18,761 nt of DNA from DP-19 sp041488235 (GTDB lineage Bacteria; Desulfobacterota; Binatia; UTPRO1): assembly GCA_041488235.1 (NCBI GenBank), contig JBGPOW010000072.1, positions 1 through 18,761 of the forward strand, written 5' to 3'. Shown here piece by piece: positions 1 through 9,608 of this stretch. The notes under the pieces are model-generated. The model made no database searches, was not told the DNA's origin, and was given only the letters and a program-made list of their open reading frames with translations. Within the stretch, counting starts at the first letter, position 1, and each line of letters opens with the position of its first letter. The position numbers were made by a program, and so were the translations under genes.

Positions 1-2
1 AT

Positions 3-3000
3 CGCGCCCGCGACGAGTGGCTGCGGATGACGCACGAGGAGGCAGCGGCGATCGTCGCCGCGGCGCTGCAGAACATCGCGACGACGTACACCGGCGAGGA
101 GGGCGCGAAGCGGCTGCGGGTGCAAGGCTACGAGGAAGAGATGATCGCCGCCACCAAGGGCTGCGGGACGCAGGTGATGAAGTTCCGCGGCGGCATGCCG
201 CTCCTCGGCATGACGCGCGTCTTCGGCATGTACCGGCTGGCGAACGCGATGGCGCTCCTCGACGCCAAGATCCGCGGCGTCGGCGCAGACCAGGCGGTCG
301 GCGCGCGCGGCTTCGACAACTACTCGTGGCACACCGACCTGCCGCCGGGCCACCCGATGGTGACCGGACAGCAGACCGTCGAGTTCGACCTGCACGCGGT
401 CGAGCACGCGAAGACGGTCGTCGTCTGGGGGATGAACTGGATCACCACGAAGATGCCGGACTCGCACTGGCTCACCGAGGCGCGGCTCAAGGGCACGAAG
501 ATCGTCGTCATCGCCTGCGAGTACTCGGCGACGTGCACCAAGGCCGACCAGGCGATCGTCGTCCGGCCCGGTACGACGCCGGCGCTGGCGCTCGGCCTCG
601 CCGGCGTGGTGATGCGCGAGAAGCTCTACGACGCCGACTACGTGAAGCGCTGGACGGACCTGCCGATCCTCGTCCGCATGGACACGCTCAAGTATCTGCG
701 CGCCGCCGACGTCTTCGGCGGCGCGCCGGCGGCGCTGTCGAATCAGACGCGCGTGCTCGCCGTCGACGAGAAGCCGCCGGCGCCGGGTGCGCAGCGCGAG
801 ATGCTGATCGGCGAGAAGCTGCGCGCCGAGTGGGGCGATTACGTCTGGTGGGATCGAGCTGCGAGCGGCCCGAAAGCGGCCCCCGGTGACGTGGCCGGCG
901 CCCCGAAGGCGCTCACGCGCGACGACGTCGGGGCCCGCTCCGCCGTCGGCGACCCGCTCCTCGAGGGCAGCGTCGAGGTGGCGCTGCATGACGGCACCAA
1001 GGTGCGCTGCCGGCCGGTCTTCGACCTGGTGAAGGAGTACGCCGAGCACTTCGATCCGAAGACCGTCGAGGACCTGACCTGGGCGCCGGCGGCCGCCGTC
1101 GAGCGTCTCGCGCGCGAGATCGCGTCGAAACCCGGCACGACGCTGTTCGCGATCGGCATGGGGCCGAACCAGTTCTTCAACAACGACAACAAGGACCGCG
1201 ACATCTTCCTGCTCGCGGCGCTCACCGGCAACGTCGGCAAGATCGCCGGCAACGTCGGCTCGTACGCCGGCAACTATCGCGTCGCGCTCTTCAACGGCGC
1301 GCCGCAGTACATCAACGAGAACCCGTTCGACCTCGAGCTCGACCCCACGAAGCCGGCGCGTCCGAAGCAGTACTGGAAGGCGGAGTCGGCGCACTACTAC
1401 AACCACGAGGACCATCCGCTGAAGGTCGGCACCAGGATGCTGACCGGCGCGACCCACATGCCGGCGCCGACGAAGTCGATGTGGTTCGCCAACGCCAACT
1501 CCATCCTCGGCAACGTCAAGTGGCACTACAACACGGTCGTCCACCAGCTGCCGAAAATGGAGCTGATCGCGGTGAACGAGTGGTGGTGGTCGACGTCGTG
1601 CGAGTGGGCGGACGTCGTCTTCGCGGTCGACTCGTGGGCGGAGCTGAAGCATCCCGACATGACGGCATCGGTGACGAATCCTTTCCTCTCGATCTTCCCT
1701 CGGACGCCGCTGCCGCGCATCTTCGAGACCCGCGGCGACATCGAGGTGCAGGCGCTCGTTGCCCACGCGCTCGGGAAGCTCACCGGCGACGCGCGCTTCC
1801 ACGACCTCTACAAGTTCGTCGACGAGGGTCGGGCCGACGTCTACCTGCAGCGCATCCTCGACTTCTCCGCCAATACCAAGGGCTACGACTTCCTCGAGCT
1901 GGAGGAGAAGGCGAAGCAGGGCGTGCCCGTCTTGATGATGAACCGCACCAACCCGAAGGCGGTCGGCTTCGAGCAGACGAACGACTCGCGCCCGTGGTTC
2001 ACGAAGAGCGGTCGCCTCGAGTTCTACCGCGAGGAGGACGAGTTCATCGAAGCCGGCGAGAACCTGCCGGTACATCGCGAGCCCATCGACTCGACGTTCT
2101 ACGAGCCGAACGTGATCGTCGCGCCGAAGCACGAGGCCATCCGCGCCGTCGGTCCCGAGGCCTACGGCGTCGCGCTCGCCGACCAGTCCTCCGACACGCG
2201 CCAGGGGCGCAACGTCGTGAAGACCTGGGCGGAGACGAAGGTGTCGCCGCATCCGCTCGCGAAGGACGGCTACACGTTCGTCTTTCACACTCCGAAGTAC
2301 CGCCACGGCGCGCACACGATGCCGATCGACACCGACATGGTGGCGTTCCTCTTCGGCCCCTTCGGCGACGTCTACCGCCACGACAAGCGATCGCCGTTCG
2401 TCGCCGAGGGCTACGTCGACATCAACCCTGAGGACGCGCGTGCGCTCGGCGTCGAGGACGGCGACTACGTGTGGATCGACTCCGACCCGAGCGATCGCCC
2501 CTTCCGCGGCTGGCAGCAGAACGCGAAGGACTACGAGTTCGCGCGCCTCATCTGCCGCGCCCGCTACTACCCCGGCACGCCGCGCGGCGTCACCCGGATG
2601 TGGTTCAACATGTACGGCGCGACGCCGGGCTCGGTCGAGGGACGAAAGTCGCGCCCCGACGGCCTCGCGAAGAACCCGCGCACCAACTACCAGGCGATGT
2701 TCCGCTCCGGCTCGCACCAGTCGGCGACGCGCGGCTGGCTGAAGCCGACCTGGATGACGGACTCGCTCGTCCGCAAGGACATGTTCGGGCAGACGATCGG
2801 CAAAGGCTTCATGCCCGACGTCCACTGCCCGACGGGCGCGCCGCGCGAGTCGATCGTGAAGATCACCAAGGCGGAGCCGGGCGGCATCGGCGCGCAGGGT
2901 CTCTGGCGTCCGGCCGCGCTCGGGCTCCGTCCCGGCTACGAGAACCCGACGATGCAGCGCTACTTGAAAGGCGAGTTCAACGGCGCCGCGGAGCGCGCCG

Positions 3001-3019
3001 ACGAGAAAGGGAAAGTCTG

Positions 3020-3020
<1 letters not shown>
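3..3020 (+). CDS. Type II DMSO reductase family molybdopterin catalytic (alpha) subunit, NxrA/NarG-like; 5' end outside window
   Basis: This is the catalytic subunit of a molybdenum oxidoreductase that would bind bis-MGD and an FS0 Fe-S cluster. The frame is open from the left edge and already reads a conserved-looking segment (ARDEWLRMTHEEA) before the first ATG at 27, so the true start and the N-terminal Fe-S motif lie upstream of the window. The segment SWHTDLPPGHP aligns with the NarG region holding the Mo-ligand Asp (here the Asp codon at 336-338). It is followed by a MopB fold core and a C-terminal dinucleotide-binding domain at roughly 2270-2900. The TGA stop overlaps the ATG of the beta gene by one base, indicating translational coupling. 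The partner beta subunit is NxrB-like, which favours nitrite oxidation or nitrate reduction. Selenate or (per)chlorate reductase activity cannot be excluded from sequence alone. Family assignment is firm; substrate is inferred. Confidence 0.92.
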
Positions 3021-4147
<1,127 letters not shown>

Positions 4148-4167
4148 CGGTGCGAGGAGGAAGGATC

Positions 4168-5025
4168 ATGCGGCGAATTTCGGCGCTCGCGCTGCTCGCG
4201 CCTGCCCTCGTAGGGCTCGTCGCGGCCTGCACACGCTCGATGCCGCCGCCCGCGGCGGAGGTCGTCGCGGTGCAGGCGGCGCAGCTCTCGACCGACCCGA
4301 GCGACGCCGCCTGGCGCGACGCGCCCGTCTACACGGCAGCGCTCGTGCCGCAGGACATGGTCGAGCCGCGGCTTCTCGAGCCGTCGACCGACAAGGTCCA
4401 AGTGCGGGTGCTCTCCGACGGCAAGCGGATCGCATTCCGTCTCGAGTGGGACGACGGGAGCGACGACGACGTCCCAGGTCTCGGCCGCTTCTCCGACGCC
4501 TGCGCGGTGCAGCTGCCGGTCACGATCGAGGCCGACGTGCCGGCGCCGCAGATGGGCGAGAGCCAGCGCCCGGTCGAGATCGTCTACTGGCGCGCCTACT
4601 GGCAGTCGATGGTCGACGGCCGCGAGGACACGATCAAGGCGCTGTTCCCGAACGCTACCGTCGATCACTATCCGTTCGAGGCGGCGGCCCTGCAGCCGGG
4701 TTCGGAGGCGCAGCGCGAGATGGCGGCGCGCTACGCGCCGGCGCGCGCGCTCGGGAACGCGATGGCCGGTCCGCGCGCGCAGCCGGTGCAGGATCTCGTC
4801 GCGGAAGGGCCGGGGACGCTCCGACCGGCGACGGAGAGCCGCTCCGCCGGCGCCGGCAAACGCACGGAGCACGGCTGGTCCGTGGTGCTCTCGCGTCCGC
4901 TGCCGAAAGGTCTCGACCGGGGGCACCGGACGCAGGTCGCGTTCGCGGTGTGGCGCGGCGAGCACCAGGAAGCGGGCGCGCGCAAGATGCGCTCGGTGTG
5001 GATCCCGCTCTTGCTGCAGAACTGA
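4168..5025 (+). CDS. Heme-b gamma subunit, ethylbenzene dehydrogenase gamma-like (NxrC/DdhC/SerC type), predicted lipoprotein
   Basis: This 285-residue protein should bind one heme b and pass electrons between the Fe-S subunit and a periplasmic or membrane partner. It starts at ATG 4168 behind a strong GAGGAGGAAGG site, 20 bases after the beta stop. Met129, in the PQMGESQRPVEIVYWR segment, matches the position of the axial Met of the family. Lys273, in GARKMRSVW near the C-terminus, matches the axial Lys. The DACAVQLP segment is also typical of the EB_dh fold. The N-terminus is a short hydrophobic leader ending LVGLVAAC, a good lipobox with Cys21 as the lipidated residue. Known gamma subunits of this family usually have an ordinary cleavable Sec signal, so membrane anchoring here is unusual. 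It is third in the alpha-beta-gamma-chaperone operon. Confidence 0.85.
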   Translation: MRRISALALLAPALVGLVAACTRSMPPPAAEVVAVQAAQLSTDPSDAAWRDAPVYTAALVPQDMVEPRLLEPSTDKVQVRVLSDGKRIAFRLEWDDGSDDDVPGLGRFSDACAVQLPVTIEADVPAPQMGESQRPVEIVYWRAYWQSMVDGREDTIKALFPNATVDHYPFEAAALQPGSEAQREMAARYAPARALGNAMAGPRAQPVQDLVAEGPGTLRPATESRSAGAGKRTEHGWSVVLSRPLPKGLDRGHRTQVAFAVWRGEHQEAGARKMRSVWIPLLLQN

Positions 5026-5044
5026 CGGACGGATCGAGGTGAAC

Positions 5045-5665
5045 ATGGCGCGCATGAACATTGATCGCTCCCGCATCAATGAGGCCGCGGAATGGCGACT
5101 CATCGCGGCGCTTCTCGAGCGGCCGCGTCGCGGCTGGCATGAGCAGATCGCCGCGCTCGCTGCGGAGATGCGAGACCCCGAGCTGCGCACGGCCGCGGCG
5201 ATGGCGACGAATGCGACCGAAGGCGAGTACCTGCGGCTCGTCGGCCCGGGCGGCGTCGTGTCGCCGCGCGAGGTGAGCCATCAGCCGTTCGCCGATCCCG
5301 GGCAGCTGCTCGCCGCGCTCGCGACCGTGTACGATGCGTTCGCGTTCCGGCCGCGCGTCGAGGAGCCGCTCGACCACGTCGCGGTCGAGGCGGCGTTCGT
5401 CGGGTATTTGCTGTTGAAGGAGGCGTACGCCGACGCGCGCGGCGCGCGCGACTCGGCGGCGACGACCGCCGCGGCGCGCGCGGCGTTCATCGAGTCGCAC
5501 CTCGCCGCGCTCGCCGCGGCGTTCGCGCAGCGCATGGCGGCGGCGTGCGAGGAATCGCACCTCGTCGCGGCGGCGCGCGTCCTCGCCAGGCGCGTGCCGG
5601 CGCGCGCACCCGTCGAAACATCGACGCCGATCGAGCTCGCCGATTTCTGCGGCGCGTGCCGGTAG
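5045..5665 (+). CDS. TorD/NarJ-family molybdoenzyme assembly chaperone
   Basis: This alpha-helical, Ala-rich protein of 206 residues occupies the delta (chaperone) position of type II DMSO reductase operons. Chaperones of this family bind the apo catalytic subunit and help insert the Mo cofactor. Family membership rests on size, helical character, the pattern of an N-terminal AAEWRLIAALLERPR helix followed by a central EPLDHVAVEAAFVGYL helix, and operon position; TorD proteins diverge widely, so motif support is modest. ATG 5045 is chosen because GAGGTG lies just upstream; a GTG at 5039 and an ATG at 5054 are alternatives. It begins 19 bases after the gamma stop. The C-terminus ends in an oddly placed CGAC pair (Cys202 and Cys205), the CxxC spacing used for metal binding or disulfides. 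It is the only such chaperone in the window. Confidence 0.75.
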   Translation: MARMNIDRSRINEAAEWRLIAALLERPRRGWHEQIAALAAEMRDPELRTAAAMATNATEGEYLRLVGPGGVVSPREVSHQPFADPGQLLAALATVYDAFAFRPRVEEPLDHVAVEAAFVGYLLLKEAYADARGARDSAATTAAARAAFIESHLAALAAAFAQRMAAACEESHLVAAARVLARRVPARAPVETSTPIELADFCGACR

Positions 5666-5701
5666 GCATTCGCGGATGATCCTGTATGATGCCGCCCGCC
5701 G

Positions 5702-6376
5702 ATGGGCAGCATCGACGGACTGCGCGGCTTTCGCACCTTGGACGCGGCGGATCGGGAGCGGATCGCGGCGGCGACGCGCGAGGAGCGCGCGGCCGCGGGG
5801 ACCACGCTCTTCCTCGAAGGCGACTCCGCCGACAGCCTCTGGGCCGTCAAGGAAGGGTTGGTCCACATCCTGAAGCACGGTCCCGAGGGGCGTGAGATCG
5901 TGCTGCAGGTGATCCCGCCGGGAGAGCTGTTCGGCGCCGTGGTGGCACTCGAGGATCGTCCCTATCCGGCGTCGGCGGTCGCCGCGGCGGACAGCGTCGT
6001 GTGGCGGTTGCCTGCGGCGGTGGCGCGCGAGATGTGCCAGAAGCATCCGACGTTGCGCGCGGCGATCCTTGGACAGATCACCGGCCGCCTGCGCGACGCG
6101 CACGAGCGCTTGCGGTCGGTCGCGCTCGAGCGCGTCGAACAACGCCTGGCGCGCATCGTCCTCACGCTCGCCGGCAAGATCGGGCAGCGCAGGGACGGCG
6201 TGACGGTCTTGCACGTCACGCGTCAGGAGCTCGCCGACATGATCGGTACCACCGTCGAGTCGACGATCCGCATCACCAGCAAATGGCAGCACACGCGGAT
6301 CGTCAGCTCGTCGCGGAACGAGCTCGGACTGACCGACGTCACCGCCCTCGAGAAGATCGCCCGCGGTGACGAGTAG
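5702..6376 (+). CDS. Crp/Fnr-family transcriptional regulator
   Basis: This 224-residue protein has an N-terminal cyclic-nucleotide-like beta-barrel (about residues 12-120), a long dimerisation helix (about 125-155) and a C-terminal winged helix-turn-helix (about 170-207, with TRQELADMIGTTVESTIR as helix-turn-helix). It lacks the N-terminal Cys cluster of oxygen-sensing Fnr and contains only one Cys (Cys112). The Arg-Ser pair that contacts cAMP in Crp is not preserved in the segment PYPASAVA. It therefore resembles the DNR/NnrR/FixK-like members, which can respond to NO or to other signals. It follows the molybdoenzyme operon by 36 bases and may control it and the nearby hemerythrin gene. No Shine-Dalgarno is visible before ATG 5702, while TATGAT lies at 5685-5690, so translation may be leaderless. 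The family call is secure; the ligand is unknown. Confidence 0.92.
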   Translation: MGSIDGLRGFRTLDAADRERIAAATREERAAAGTTLFLEGDSADSLWAVKEGLVHILKHGPEGREIVLQVIPPGELFGAVVALEDRPYPASAVAAADSVVWRLPAAVAREMCQKHPTLRAAILGQITGRLRDAHERLRSVALERVEQRLARIVLTLAGKIGQRRDGVTVLHVTRQELADMIGTTVESTIRITSKWQHTRIVSSSRNELGLTDVTALEKIARGDE

Positions 6377-6377
6377 C

Positions 6378-6415
6378 CGTCGCCCGGCGACGACGAGCAG
6401 TCGCCGCCGGCGACG
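6378..6415. terminator. Paired GC-rich hairpins between convergent genes
   Basis: CGTCGCC at 6378-6384 is mirrored by GGCGACG at 6386-6392, and TCGCCG at 6401-6406 by CGGCGA at 6408-6413. The two arms can also pair across each other. The element fills the gap between the Crp/Fnr gene and the convergent hemerythrin gene. No T-tract follows on either strand, so intrinsic termination is plausible but not shown. Confidence 0.4.
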
Positions 6416-6427
6416 AATGTGTGGCGC

Positions 6428-6886
6428 TCAGCCGGCGGACGCGGCGCCGCCACGCAGCTCGCTCGCGTAGCGATCGACGTCCGCCATTTCCTCGGCGGTC
6501 AGCAGCTCCGTGGCGAGCGGGAAGAGCACGTGATCTTCCTTGTGGATGTGCGCGCGCAGGAGCGCGATGATCTCGGCCGCGTGCATACGCTGGGCGTCGC
6601 GTGCGTCGGCGCGCACCGCGGCGGTGAGCTCCTCGAGGAGCGTGCGAAACTCCGCGTGCTCGGCGTTCATCACCGCAAGCGGGCCTTGCCTCATTGCGGG
6701 ATGTCGTTCCAATTTGGGGAAGAGCGCTTGCTCCTCGAGCGTGAAGTGTTCCAGCACCTCGCCTTGAAGGTACGCGCTGAACGCCGCCAGGCCGGGATCG
6801 CTGGCATCCAGCTCCGCCTCGACGGCAGCAAGCCGGCTCAATACCTCTTGGTGCTGTGAACCGAGGAGTCCGATGGTCGTCGTCAT
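6428..6886 (-). CDS. Hemerythrin-like HHE-domain protein
   Basis: This 152-residue four-helix protein should hold a non-heme di-iron site. Ligand candidates are His12, the His47/Glu51 pair in HFTLEEQALFP, His77, and the His113/Glu117 pair in HIHKEDHVLFP, which is the HHE (Hemerythrin Pfam) pattern. Such proteins bind oxygen, or sense or repair damage by oxygen or nitric oxide; which applies here is not visible. ATG 6886 is preferred over the upstream ATG at 6913 because GGAAAGG lies nine bases before it. It is transcribed towards the Crp/Fnr gene and has a perfect Fnr-like palindrome 81 bases upstream of its start, so control by an Fnr-type regulator is likely. It is cytoplasmic, with no signal peptide. 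Confidence 0.9.
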   Translation of the reverse strand: MTTTIGLLGSQHQEVLSRLAAVEAELDASDPGLAAFSAYLQGEVLEHFTLEEQALFPKLERHPAMRQGPLAVMNAEHAEFRTLLEELTAAVRADARDAQRMHAAEIIALLRAHIHKEDHVLFPLATELLTAEEMADVDRYASELRGGAASAG

Positions 6887-6939
6887 GGGCGTGCGCCTTT
6901 CCGTGAGCCGCATTCCTGCACGCGGCGTTCACGGCAACG

Positions 6940-6982
6940 ACGCTACGCGACGCATCGACCGAGCTGTATGACGCGGGTCATA
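6940..6982 (-). promoter_or_regulatory. Fnr/FixK-like operator and putative class II promoter for the hemerythrin gene
   Basis: TATGAC-GCGG-GTCATA at 6967-6982 is a perfect 16-bp palindrome with the 4-bp spacer of Fnr/FixK/DNR sites (consensus TTGAY-N4-RTCAA). If its centre is placed at -41.5, the -10 hexamer falls exactly on TAGCGT (6945-6940 read on the minus strand) and transcription would begin near 6933. This is class II activator geometry. The gene starts at 6886. Operator identity is inferred from symmetry and spacing. Confidence 0.6.
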
Positions 6983-7048
6983 GGGGCGCCCGTCAACGGC
7001 GAATAGCGTCGGGGCGAGAGGGACGTGAACGTCGCCTGCGACGTCGGC

Positions 7049-9103
7049 TCAGCGCTTGCCGACGCTGCGGGCGACGTTGGCGACGCCGGTGACGACCTCC
7101 ATCGGATCGATCGGCTTCGTCAGATGCATCTGGAAGCCCGCGGCGAGAATGCGGACGCGGTCGTCGCGTGTCGCGTACGCGGTGAGCGCGATGACTGGAA
7201 TGCGGGCGAGATCGTCGCCGCGACGGCGCATCTCGGCCAACAGCGCGTAGCCATCCTGACCCGGCATTCCGAGGTCGCAGACGACGAGGTCGGGGAGCCA
7301 ATGGGAAAGCACGTCGAGCGCCTGCGATACCGACGCGGCGACACGCACCTCGGCGCCGGATGATCCGAGCAACATGCTGACGACGTCGTTCGAGTCGGGC
7401 TCGTCGTCGACGACGAGCGCCCGGACGCCGTCCAACCTCGGGTACGGTTCGAGCGGCCGCTCGTCGGCGATCGTCGGATGGCGGCGCTCGGGTTCGCCGG
7501 CGGTGCGCGCGAAGATGACGAGCGGCAGCTTCACGGTGAACGTCGCGCCGCGGCCCGGCCCCGCGCTTTCGGCGTGCACGCTGCCACCGTGCAGCTCGAC
7601 GATGTGACGGACGATCGCGAGCCCCAATCCGAGGCCGCCGTGCGTGCGGCTCGTGCTGCTGTCGGCTTGCTGGAAGCGCTCGAAGATGTGCGGCAAAAAC
7701 CCCGGCTCGAAGCCCTGGCCGGTGTCGCTGACCGCGATCTCGACGTGCGAGTTGACGCGTTCGAGCACGACCTGGATGCGGCCGTGCTTCGGCGTGAACT
7801 TGACGGCGTTCGACAGGAGATTCCACACGATCTGGTGCAGCCGCGCCGGATCGCCCGCGATCTGCCCGGTCTGGGTGTCGAGGACCACCTCTATGCTGAT
7901 CTCCTTCGCGTCCGCGGCGGGACGGACGACGTCGACGGCGGCGTGGATCACCGTCGTGAGGTCGGTGGGACGGATCTCGAGCCTGAGCTTGCCGGAGACG
8001 ATCCGCGAGACGTCGAGAAGATCGCCGATCAGCTGGGCCTGCGCGCGCGCATTGCGCTCGATGGTCGCCAGCGCCTTTTCCGTCTGGTCTTCGGTGAGCA
8101 TGCGCTGGCGGAGCATGCTCGTCCACGCGAGAATCGGCGACAGCGGCGTCCGCAGCTCGTGCGAGACGGTGGCGAGGAAGGCGTCCTTCGCGCGGCTCGC
8201 CGCTTCCGCGGTGGCGCGCGCTTCCTGCTCGCGGCCCAAAAGCCGGTCACGCTCCTCCTCGAGCGCGCGACGCTGGGTGACGTCGCGCGCGATCTTGGCG
8301 GCACCAATGATGTGGCCGGAGGCATCTCGGATCGGGGAGACCGAGAGCGACACCTGGATTCTCCGGCCGTCTTTGCGGAGGCGCTCGGTCTCGAAGTGAT
8401 CGATGCGATCGCCGCGGACGAGCGTCGCGAGGATCGTCGCTTCCTCGCTGATGCGCTCCGGCGGAAGCAAGATCGTGATCGGTTTCCCGACCGCCTCCTC
8501 CTTCGTGTACCCGAACACCCGCTCGGCGCTCGGGTTCCAAGTCATGATGATGCCTTGGAGCGTCTTGCCGACGATCGCGTCATCCGAGGATCGCACGATC
8601 GCGGCGAGCGTCGCCTGCGCCGCCTGCGCCTCTCGCGCTGCCGTGAGGTCGCGGCAGATCGCCGTCCCGCCGAGGACGGTGCCGGACGCGTCGATCACCG
8701 GCGAGATCGACAGCGACACCACAATGCGTCGGCCGTCCTTGGCGACGCGCTCGGTCTCCCTCTGCTCGACGTGCTCCCCGCGTTTGAGGGCGGCGATGAA
8801 GATCGCCTCCTCCCCGCGGAGCTCCGGTGGCAACAAGATCGTGATCGGCAAGCCGAGCACGTCTTCGCTGCGGTGCCCGAAGATCCGTGTCGCCGCGGGG
8901 TTCCATGCGAGGATGATCCCGTGGACGTCGCAGCTGATGATCGCGTCTTCCGACGAGGCGAGGAGCGCCGCGACCATCGCGTCGAGCATGTGCGGGTCGC
9001 GGGTGAAATCGTGAGGGACGCGTGTGCGCTCGCGCGCGACGTCGCGCCGGACGCGTTCTGCCTCGGTCGCACGGCGGTCCTGGGTCTGCGGGGTCTTCGG
9101 CAT
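7049..9103 (-). CDS. PAS-PAS hybrid sensor histidine kinase with C-terminal receiver domain
   Basis: This cytoplasmic hybrid kinase is 684 residues from the preferred ATG at 9103; the frame extends to a TTG at 9178. Domain order is a charged N-terminus, PAS1 (about 44-153), PAS2 (about 165-275), HisKA (about 305-372, with phospho-acceptor His315 in SHELRTPLSP), HATPase_c (about 415-528, with N box Asn428 and GGLGLGLAI at about 489-497) and a receiver domain (about 561-680, acidic pocket Asp566/Asp567, phospho-acceptor Asp610, Lys663). The two PAS domains resemble each other closely (both contain GxPITILLPPE and KDGRRI), suggesting internal duplication. There are no membrane segments, so it probably senses an internal signal. 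No separate response regulator or output domain is encoded nearby, so its downstream partner is unknown. No clear Shine-Dalgarno marks the start. Confidence 0.93.
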   Translation of the reverse strand: MPKTPQTQDRRATEAERVRRDVARERTRVPHDFTRDPHMLDAMVAALLASSEDAIISCDVHGIILAWNPAATRIFGHRSEDVLGLPITILLPPELRGEEAIFIAALKRGEHVEQRETERVAKDGRRIVVSLSISPVIDASGTVLGGTAICRDLTAAREAQAAQATLAAIVRSSDDAIVGKTLQGIIMTWNPSAERVFGYTKEEAVGKPITILLPPERISEEATILATLVRGDRIDHFETERLRKDGRRIQVSLSVSPIRDASGHIIGAAKIARDVTQRRALEEERDRLLGREQEARATAEAASRAKDAFLATVSHELRTPLSPILAWTSMLRQRMLTEDQTEKALATIERNARAQAQLIGDLLDVSRIVSGKLRLEIRPTDLTTVIHAAVDVVRPAADAKEISIEVVLDTQTGQIAGDPARLHQIVWNLLSNAVKFTPKHGRIQVVLERVNSHVEIAVSDTGQGFEPGFLPHIFERFQQADSSTSRTHGGLGLGLAIVRHIVELHGGSVHAESAGPGRGATFTVKLPLVIFARTAGEPERRHPTIADERPLEPYPRLDGVRALVVDDEPDSNDVVSMLLGSSGAEVRVAASVSQALDVLSHWLPDLVVCDLGMPGQDGYALLAEMRRRGDDLARIPVIALTAYATRDDRVRILAAGFQMHLTKPIDPMEVVTGVANVARSVGKR

Positions 9104-9229
9104 TGCCGACGGGTAGCTACCGTTCAACACGTGCGGCACGGCGACAGTCAAACGGGGGCCGTCTCGGTGCGCGTGCAAGGGCGCGCCGGGTGTGGCGCCG
9201 CGGTGCGGCGGCGGCCGCGGTGGCGGCCG

Positions 9230-9382
9230 TCAGGGCGTCGAAGTCGGCGTCGGGGTCGAAGTCGCGGTCGGCGTCGCGACCGGGTTGCACGGCAAGGGGT
9301 ACGCGCCTGCCAACCCGGGCACTGCAGCGCGATCCGCGCAATCGACGCTGAACTCCGTCACGCAATCGACGGAGCGTCGGTG
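9230..9382 (-). pseudogene. Possible remnant of the C-terminal tail of a secreted protein (Thr/Pro-rich)
   Basis: Reading the minus strand from 9382 to the TGA at 9230-9232 gives about 50 residues with no usable start. Most are of low recognisability, with two SVDC segments and PLPCNP, ending in VATPTATSTPTPTSTP followed by the stop. Such Cys-containing segments followed by a Thr-Pro tail are common at the C-termini or linkers of secreted proteins in some high-G+C bacteria. An in-frame stop lies just upstream (9383-9385), so any gene here is broken. The alternative is chance translation of GTCG-type repeats; confidence is low. Confidence 0.25.
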
Positions 9383-9508
9383 TCATGAGGTCGCGCATGG
9401 TCATTTGTCGCCGCCCCGTCTGTCAACGAAAATCGCGCGCCGCCCGCTGAAGAACGCGCAGCGGCAGCCCTCGACGAAGCGTTCGCTATAGAATCATGGC
9501 TCCATTCT

Positions 9509-9532
9509 GGCGCATTTCAGCGCGGATGCGCC
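9509..9532. repeat. Inverted repeat (7-bp arms) upstream of the nuclease gene
   Basis: GGCGCAT (9509-9515) and ATGCGCC (9526-9532) are perfect inverted copies separated by 10 bases. The element sits 77 bases before the nuclease start and just downstream of TATAGAAT. It could be an operator or a hairpin in the 5' leader. Confidence 0.4.
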
Positions 9533-9608
9533 GGAACCCCCCTCGACAGCGCTACGAGGTTCGCGAAAGAGCGTTCAGACGCGTCTCGTTGCCGAGAGGG
9601 AGGTCCAG

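Larger units (their letters stand above)
9104..9608. other. Intergenic region between divergent genes
   Basis: About 500 bases lie between the kinase start and the nuclease start. The left half (about 9181-9290) is very G+C-rich and contains GTCG-based hexamer repeats that look like the degenerate coding tail described separately. The right half is less G+C-rich and includes TATAGAAT at 9487-9494, a possible -10 for the nuclease with no convincing -35, and an inverted repeat at 9509-9532. Short open frames here on both strands show no recognisable complete protein. Confidence 0.6.

Noticed and set aside
6329..6340. TGAC-N4-GTCA palindrome inside the Crp/Fnr coding sequence
   Set aside because: It lies within conserved coding sequence near the gene end, lacks the extended arms of the 6967-6982 site, and precedes no gene in a useful direction.
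9235..9285. GTCG-type hexamer repeats considered as a functional tandem repeat
   Set aside because: Irregular units, better explained by a degenerate Thr/Pro coding stretch on the minus strand.
7478..9388. Long plus-strand open frame (636 codons) antisense to the hybrid kinase
   Set aside because: The minus strand has complete PAS, HisKA, HATPase and receiver motifs; the antisense frame has none.
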